In this document: piece after piece, positions 33,200 through 37,641 of the stretch
How positions within the stretch are numbered: the stretch's first letter is position 1
Layout of the letters: the number at the start of each line of letters is the position of its first letter
NCBI GenBank assembly: GCA_003152485.1
Contig: PMAE01000098.1
Span: 169 to 37,809 of the forward strand
Length of the DNA stretch: 37,641 nt
Reading direction: 5' to 3'
From: Gemmatimonadota bacterium
Lineage (GTDB): Bacteria; Gemmatimonadota; Gemmatimonadetes; Gemmatimonadales; Gemmatimonadaceae
Program-made: the position numbers and the translations under genes
Notes under the pieces: model-generated
The model's input: only the letters and a program-made list of their open reading frames with translations
Told to the model about the DNA's origin: nothing
Databases searched by the model: none

Positions 33200-35695
33200 C
33201 TAGCCGCTGACTTCCTCGCGGGTGCCGAGTTCGCCGACTTTCGACGGGAGCTGGGCTTGGCGTTCGGAGTCGTCCAGGTTGTAGCCATAGAGGTACGAGT
33301 AATAGCGGAAGGCGCCTTCCGCCTTCACGTCATTGAGCACGCATCCCAGGATACGGATCGGGTAGCGATCAACGACACCCAACTTGGCCTGCGCCATTTG
33401 GCGATCGCTCCGGCCGACTCGGAGTACGACCATCAGGTGGCCGGTTGCCGCTCCCAGGGCGAACGGGTCGATGCCAGCGCCCAATGGTGGACTGTCGACC
33501 AAAATCGTATCGAAGTGCGGGCGCAGTGAGTTCAGGAATAGCGGCATGCGCTCCGACGCGAGCAATTCCGGCCCGCGATGCCGTCGCGCGCCACAGGAGA
33601 CGACCGTGAGGTTCTCGTAGTCCGTCGCCTGGAGCACTTCTTCCAACGACGCGTTACCAGTGAGGTAGTCGAGCACGCCGGGCGCTTGATGGACCCCGAA
33701 CGTCGAATGGAGCTGTCCCCGGCGGATGTCCCCATCAACGAGCAGCGTGCGTCGTCCCGATTCGGCAAACGACATCGCGAGATTTGACGAGATGAGCGAC
33801 TTGCCCTCGCCAGCGCCAGGACTCGTAATCGTGAAGACGACCGGCGCGCTGGGGTCGAAGAGCGTCAGGATATTCAGACGGATCGTGCGGAAGGCTTCCA
33901 CGACCTGCGCGGAGGATTCATCATCGACCTCCCGCTTACCGGCGGGCAACATTGGGACCGTCCCGATGATCGGCAGGCCTAGCTCGTCAGTCGCTTGCTC
34001 CGGATAGCGGATCCGGCGATCCAGCCGGTCGATGAGAATGGCGAGAGCCAAGCCAAAGCCCAGGCCGCCCATGAGCGACATGAGCATGATGCGCGGCTTG
34101 GTATTGCGGGTCGGACTCGTGGGGGTCACCGGCCGATCGAGAATCTGCACGTCCGGGATGGCACTCTCGCCAGCCAGGCGTGCCTCCTCGTAGCGGCTTT
34201 GCAACGTGTTGTACAGCAGCGCTGCCTGATCGACTTCGCGGCGAAGTCGCATGACCTCGACCTCGGCCCGCGGGAGCTGCGTGATGTCGCGCGACTCGGT
34301 CGTGACGCGCTGCGCGACCGCTTGCTCACTCGTTTGCAGCCGCGCCAGCGCTTGGTGCGCGTACTGCGGTATCGTCTGCGTCTGCAGCGTGGTGACCGCG
34401 GTCTGCAGGTCGCGCACCGGTTTGTAGTCGTCCGTGTACTTCAGCCGAAGCTCCCGCAATTCGTTCTGCTTGGCGCTGAACGACTTGATGGAGTTGTTGA
34501 GGTTATCGGCGTTGAGCATGAGCGCGGGGACGGACAGGAGGTCTTCCGGGTTGAACTCCGGAGTGCCCGCCGTGGAGAGAATCGACTGCACGCGCGCGAT
34601 ATCCTGGCGCAAGTTGTCCCGCTGCACCTGATTCGTGAAATACGTCGCGACCATCGGATTCTGGCCGGGACCGACCGCCGTCGCGAGCGGCGCGGTACCG
34701 AGTCCGCCGGATGTCACCTGCGGCGCGGTGGCCGTCACGACCGGCTCGCCGCGGGCGATTGCATCGGCATTCCCCGTCTCGTACACCTCGAGCGCCCGCT
34801 CCGCTGATTTGAGTCGAGAATCCGCGTATTGCAGCTGGGTGCCGAGGATCGACGTGATATCCACCACCTTTCGTCGCTTGAGATCCGCGGCCACGGCCAC
34901 GAATTGCGTCATCCAGTCGTTGAGGTTGGCTGCGGCGTCGTACCCATGGTCCGAGACCAAAGTCAATTTCATGAACTGGCTATTGTCCGGGAGCGCGGCC
35001 GTAGACCGATCGACGAGCGCCTGCGACGCCTCATGGATCGGCTGAACCGAAAAGCGCACCACCCCGGACTGCCGGAGCGTGGCGGGCGACGGACGCCATT
35101 TGAATCCCAGCGGCCGGCCAATCGAATCCCCAAACGCGCCGCGTTCGCTGACCGTCACTTGGGGGGCCACCACCGACAACGTGTACTGACTCCCGGCTGT
35201 GTTGACCGCCAACTCGTACGTACCGGGTTGGAACGTGGGGGCCACATCGAAGCCGATGAACAGCGAGGTCGCGGTGGGGGGGAAATGCACGTACAGCCGC
35301 CGCTTGAGCACGACGGAATCCACCACCCGAAGGCTGGTGAACAACTGCTCCCAGGTGCCGGAGTTCAGCAACTGGTCGGCCTGAATGGGCCCGCCCTGTG
35401 TTTGACGCCGGTCGTCGGACTGCGAGATCCAGATCGTGCCGTGCACTTCGTATTCGGGCGCGACAAAGCGCGTGGTGACGAACCCCGCCGCGATGCCGAC
35501 CACGACGCAGGAGCCGATCAGCCACCGAAACCGACGTAACGCGGAGATGTAGCGGTGCCACGGCGTCCGCGGTTCGGGGTCCCCCAATACCATCGGCGGC
35601 GGGGCTCCCCACGAGTCTCCGTGCACGGCGATATCGGTGCCCGGGTCGGTTGGTCCACGGGGCCGGCTAGGAACGGGGAGTTGCGAGTGGCTCAT
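33200..35695 (-). CDS. Wzc-like chain-length determinant tyrosine kinase
   Basis: An 831-residue BY-kinase with a fused Wzz-type membrane domain. Helix 1 is near residue 60-80 (WLIGSCVVVGIAAGF). A long periplasmic coiled-coil region follows (about 80-550), then a Pro-rich segment and helix 2 (RIMLMSLMGGLGFGLALAI). The cytoplasmic kinase has Walker A SPGAGEGKS (625-633), Walker A' LLVDGDIRRG (651-660), Walker B LVDSPP (732-737) and a terminal Tyr cluster YYSYLYGY (798-805) for autophosphorylation. It controls polymer length and export with the Wza-like protein, which lies in a separate operon. ATG 35695 is chosen; the frame continues to a TTG at 35809, but that region carries a sigma-54-type promoter match. 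Confidence 0.92.
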   Translation of the reverse strand: MSHSQLPVPSRPRGPTDPGTDIAVHGDSWGAPPPMVLGDPEPRTPWHRYISALRRFRWLIGSCVVVGIAAGFVTTRFVAPEYEVHGTIWISQSDDRRQTQGGPIQADQLLNSGTWEQLFTSLRVVDSVVLKRRLYVHFPPTATSLFIGFDVAPTFQPGTYELAVNTAGSQYTLSVVAPQVTVSERGAFGDSIGRPLGFKWRPSPATLRQSGVVRFSVQPIHEASQALVDRSTAALPDNSQFMKLTLVSDHGYDAAANLNDWMTQFVAVAADLKRRKVVDITSILGTQLQYADSRLKSAERALEVYETGNADAIARGEPVVTATAPQVTSGGLGTAPLATAVGPGQNPMVATYFTNQVQRDNLRQDIARVQSILSTAGTPEFNPEDLLSVPALMLNADNLNNSIKSFSAKQNELRELRLKYTDDYKPVRDLQTAVTTLQTQTIPQYAHQALARLQTSEQAVAQRVTTESRDITQLPRAEVEVMRLRREVDQAALLYNTLQSRYEEARLAGESAIPDVQILDRPVTPTSPTRNTKPRIMLMSLMGGLGFGLALAILIDRLDRRIRYPEQATDELGLPIIGTVPMLPAGKREVDDESSAQVVEAFRTIRLNILTLFDPSAPVVFTITSPGAGEGKSLISSNLAMSFAESGRRTLLVDGDIRRGQLHSTFGVHQAPGVLDYLTGNASLEEVLQATDYENLTVVSCGARRHRGPELLASERMPLFLNSLRPHFDTILVDSPPLGAGIDPFALGAATGHLMVVLRVGRSDRQMAQAKLGVVDRYPIRILGCVLNDVKAEGAFRYYSYLYGYNLDDSERQAQLPSKVGELGTREEVSG

Positions 35696-35789
35696 TCGCG
35701 GAATCGCGGAGTGGGAAGCGGAGGCCGAGTCGTTCTTGGAATCTAGGACGGCGGGCGCCGGACGCGACCTCTCTCGCCGCCCGCGGCAG

Positions 35790-35805
35790 CGCAAGATCGT
35801 GTCCA
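35790..35805 (-). promoter_or_regulatory. Candidate sigma-54 promoter of the Wzc-like gene
   Basis: On the minus strand TGG-N9-TTGC places GG and GC exactly 12 bp apart. The -12 block TTGC is complete, and the -24 block keeps TGG. Transcription would start near 35779, about 84 nt before ATG 35695. A dyad of the TGTRG-N8-CTACA type lies 78-94 bp upstream of that point, the usual distance for an NtrC-type activator site. Confidence 0.45.
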
Positions 35806-35855
35806 GCAAGCAAGGTGATCAATAAGAGGCGAACTCTATGGTGAATCGTCTATTA

Positions 35856-35873
35856 TGTGGAGTCTACGCTACA
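35856..35873. promoter_or_regulatory. TGTGG-N8-CTACA dyad (candidate activator site)
   Basis: TGTGG (35856-35860), an 8-nt spacer and CTACA (35869-35873) match the dyads at 25994 and 31683 with one arm base changed. It lies between the divergent Wzc-like and NtrC-type genes. The spacer and right arm contain TCTACGCTA (35863-35871), repeated at 35940-35948. Confidence 0.42.
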
Positions 35874-35923
35874 CCGTGTCGTAACAACGATACATCTGTG
35901 TGTCGCTGGTGCAACGAACTGTC

Positions 35924-35952
35924 TTGACTCCTGCAACAATCTACGCTAATTA
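35924..35952 (+). promoter_or_regulatory. Sigma-70 promoter of the NtrC-type regulator gene
   Basis: TTGACT (35924-35929) and TAATTA (35947-35952) are separated by exactly 17 bp in an AT-rich stretch. The leader to ATG 35994 would be about 35 nt, with AGGGAG (35982-35987) as Shine-Dalgarno. The second TCTACGCTA repeat overlaps the -10 box, which could allow autoregulation. Confidence 0.55.
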
Positions 35953-35993
35953 AAGTTACGACGTTTGAGCTTGTTAACGTTAGGGAGATTGAT

Positions 35994-37589
35994 ATGACCG
36001 CGGACCGTCGCATGTCACCCGAAATATCGCCCGATGCGGTGGCGCGGCCTTCTGGCGGGTATGGTGGGGGTCCGACGACGACGCCGGCCGTCCCGGTGGG
36101 AAACGGGGCTGCGGCGCTCGCGGCACGCGACGCGATGATGGGGTCGCCGGATTTTCGCTCCAGTCTGCGCATTCTATTGGTCGACGATGATCGGACACTA
36201 CGCGAAGGGTGTGCGAGCGTACTCCAGATCGACGGCTACAATGTGACGACGACGGGCCGGGGCGATGAGGCACTCGAACTGCTCAAACGCCGCAAGTTCG
36301 ACATCATCCTCGTCGACCTGTATATGACCCCGGTGACCGGGATGGACATCCTCCGTGGGGCGCTGGAATCGCATCGCGAGACGATCGTCATCGTGATGAC
36401 CGGGAACCCCAGTGTCTCGACGAGCATCGAGGCGTTACGGGCTGGCGCGTGGGACTATTTGCCCAAGCCGTTCTCGGCGCAGCACATGCAAATCCTGCTC
36501 GGCCGCGCCTCGCATGCCGTGATGGTGGCCCGCGAGACGCGAGAGTTCCGGGTCTCGCTCGCCGAGCAACATGGGAACAGCGATCGGATTACGCTGCTCG
36601 GCGTGTCGCCGGCCTTCCGGCAGGCGGTCGAGCTCGCACGCAAGGTCGCGTCCACCGATGCGTCCGTCATGATCAGCGGCGAGTCGGGCACGGGCAAGGA
36701 GCTCATCGCGCAGTTCATCCACCGGCACAGCCGGCGGGCGAGTCGCAAGCTGGTGCCGATCAACTGCGCCGCGCTCCCGGAGCCCCTCCTCGAGTCGGAG
36801 ATGTTCGGCCATCGCAAGGGGGCATTCACGGGCGCGGATCGGGACAAGCCCGGGCTCCTGGAGACGGCGAACGGCGGCACGCTGTTCCTCGACGAGCTGA
36901 CCGAGATGTCGCACCCGCTGCAGGCCAAACTCCTGCGCGTCCTGCAGGACGGCGTAGTACGACGCGTGGGAAGCGAACAGCAAGACGCGGTCGTGGACGT
37001 GCGGTTCATCTCGGCCACCAACCGCGAGCCGCAGGACGCGGTCAATGCGGGCGTGCTCCGTGAGGATCTGTTTTACCGGTTGCGAGTCGTGCCCATCAAG
37101 CTGCCACCGCTCCGCAAACGGCTCGAAGACATCCCGCTCCTCGCCAACCATTTCCTCGCCCACTACTGGGAGCGGCACCGCCCGGCGGGCGATGCGGCGC
37201 CCAAGCTCACCGACTCGTGCATCGAGTTTCTGCGCAGCCGGCCCTGGCGGGGCAATGTGCGCGAGCTGCAGAACGTCATTGAACACGTGGCGGTGATCGC
37301 CGAGCCGGGTCAATCGATCCGTCCCGAGGACATCCCCGTCTACGAGGATGCGGTGGCGCACCCGCCGGCCGATACCGTGTCGGCCGCGATCATGACCGAC
37401 GCCTACCACTCGGCCAAAGACAAGCTGGTCGCGCATTTCGAAAAGGAATATCTTCAGCGCCTCGTCGTACGGGCTGGGGGCAACATGTCGCGGGCCGCGC
37501 GATTGGCGAACATCGATCGCACGACGCTGTATCGCTTGATGGAGAAGCACGGATTCCGGCGCGACGAGCTCTCTGGGACGCTCGAATGA
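35994..37589 (+). CDS. NtrC-family sigma-54-dependent response regulator
   Basis: A 531-residue activator. After a 57-residue extension comes a receiver (acidic D64-D66, phospho-acceptor D108, K158 in LPKPF). The AAA+ domain (about 200-430) has Walker A GESGTGKE (229-236), the sigma-54 contact loop GAFTGA (276-281), Walker B GGTLFLDE (294-301) and RGNVREL. A Fis-type helix-turn-helix follows (about 498-522). All functional residues are present. It resembles regulators that control exopolysaccharide loci, such as the PEP-CTERM-box regulator PrsR. Start ATG 35994 has a good AGGGAG Shine-Dalgarno. It is divergent from the Wzc-like gene and overlaps the next gene as ATGA. It is the likely binder of the dyads in this window (inference). 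Confidence 0.94.
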   Translation: MTADRRMSPEISPDAVARPSGGYGGGPTTTPAVPVGNGAAALAARDAMMGSPDFRSSLRILLVDDDRTLREGCASVLQIDGYNVTTTGRGDEALELLKRRKFDIILVDLYMTPVTGMDILRGALESHRETIVIVMTGNPSVSTSIEALRAGAWDYLPKPFSAQHMQILLGRASHAVMVARETREFRVSLAEQHGNSDRITLLGVSPAFRQAVELARKVASTDASVMISGESGTGKELIAQFIHRHSRRASRKLVPINCAALPEPLLESEMFGHRKGAFTGADRDKPGLLETANGGTLFLDELTEMSHPLQAKLLRVLQDGVVRRVGSEQQDAVVDVRFISATNREPQDAVNAGVLREDLFYRLRVVPIKLPPLRKRLEDIPLLANHFLAHYWERHRPAGDAAPKLTDSCIEFLRSRPWRGNVRELQNVIEHVAVIAEPGQSIRPEDIPVYEDAVAHPPADTVSAAIMTDAYHSAKDKLVAHFEKEYLQRLVVRAGGNMSRAARLANIDRTTLYRLMEKHGFRRDELSGTLE

Positions 37590-37641
37590 GTGGTGGCGCG
37601 CCGCCGATGACGGCGGAGACGGCTGGACCAGACGACGCCAT
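37586..37641 (+). CDS. Start of a gene coupled to the response regulator (truncated by window)
   Basis: ATG 37586 overlaps the regulator stop as ATGA and the frame stays open to the right edge (18 complete codons, starting MSGGAPPMTAETAGPDDA). The tight coupling to an NtrC-type regulator suggests the partner sensor histidine kinase, but no domain is visible, so this is inference from gene order only. Confidence 0.45.
   Translation, partial: MSGGAPPMTAETAGPDDA

Noticed and set aside
1..37641. CRISPR arrays, tRNA or rRNA genes, insertion sequences
   Set aside because: No regularly spaced repeats with unique spacers, no cloverleaf or rRNA-like stretches and no transposase motifs were seen on either strand.

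Overview
The window is about 37.6 kb of high-GC DNA, packed with genes for making and exporting an extracellular or capsular polysaccharide. GTG starts and 1- to 11-nt gene overlaps are frequent. A Wza-like outer-membrane export protein together with a Wzc-like chain-length tyrosine kinase points to a Gram-negative bacterium. The style of the cluster (fused DUF3473-type deacetylase/GT2, asparagine synthase, stacked GT-C proteins, sigma-54 regulator) fits a soil phylum such as Gemmatimonadota, but that taxonomic guess is inference only. I saw no rRNA, tRNA, CRISPR array, transposase or phage gene.

Layout. The left edge (1-677) holds the end of an unrecognised beta-rich protein and a hairpin terminator. 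949-6774 is a mixed block: a TylF-like methyltransferase (+), a cellulose-synthase-like GT2 (-), then a deacetylase, an ATP-grasp ligase and a GT4 (+). From 25824 down to 6881 runs a minus-strand operon of about 19 kb. In order of transcription it encodes a deacetylase-GT2 fusion, an FAD oxidoreductase, a second deacetylase, asparagine synthase, a UDP-sugar dehydrogenase, a GT-C protein, an acyltransferase-3/SGNH fusion, three more GT-C proteins and a Wzx-like flippase. Several junctions are GTGA or ATGA overlaps, which suggests translational coupling. A divergent pair, GT4 and GT2 (26188-28553, +), faces a minus-strand trio (31532-28608): export protein, initiating sugar-phosphate transferase and UbiA-type prenyltransferase. 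The right end carries a degenerate receiver-GGDEF protein (+), the Wzc-like kinase (-), an NtrC-type sigma-54 response regulator (+) and the first codons of a gene coupled to it.

How it works together (inference from families). The WcaJ-type transferase starts the repeat unit on undecaprenyl phosphate. GT2/GT4 enzymes extend it with nucleotide sugars, including a uronic acid made by the dehydrogenase. Wzx flips the unit, GT-C enzymes and the acyltransferase decorate it on the periplasmic side, and the Wzc/Wza pair controls length and export. No convincing Wzy polymerase is present.

Most notable points: (1) an 18-bp dyad of form TGTRG-N8-CTACA lies in each of three intergenic regions in front of the polysaccharide operons. 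Two of these regions also hold a correctly spaced -24/-12 (sigma-54) match, and an NtrC-type activator is encoded beside one of them, which suggests a self-contained regulon. (2) Three large proteins carry domains whose catalytic signature has been lost: the SGNH domain (Ser to Ala, Asp to Asn), the deacetylase half of the fusion (Asp to Ala, His to Lys) and the GGDEF protein.
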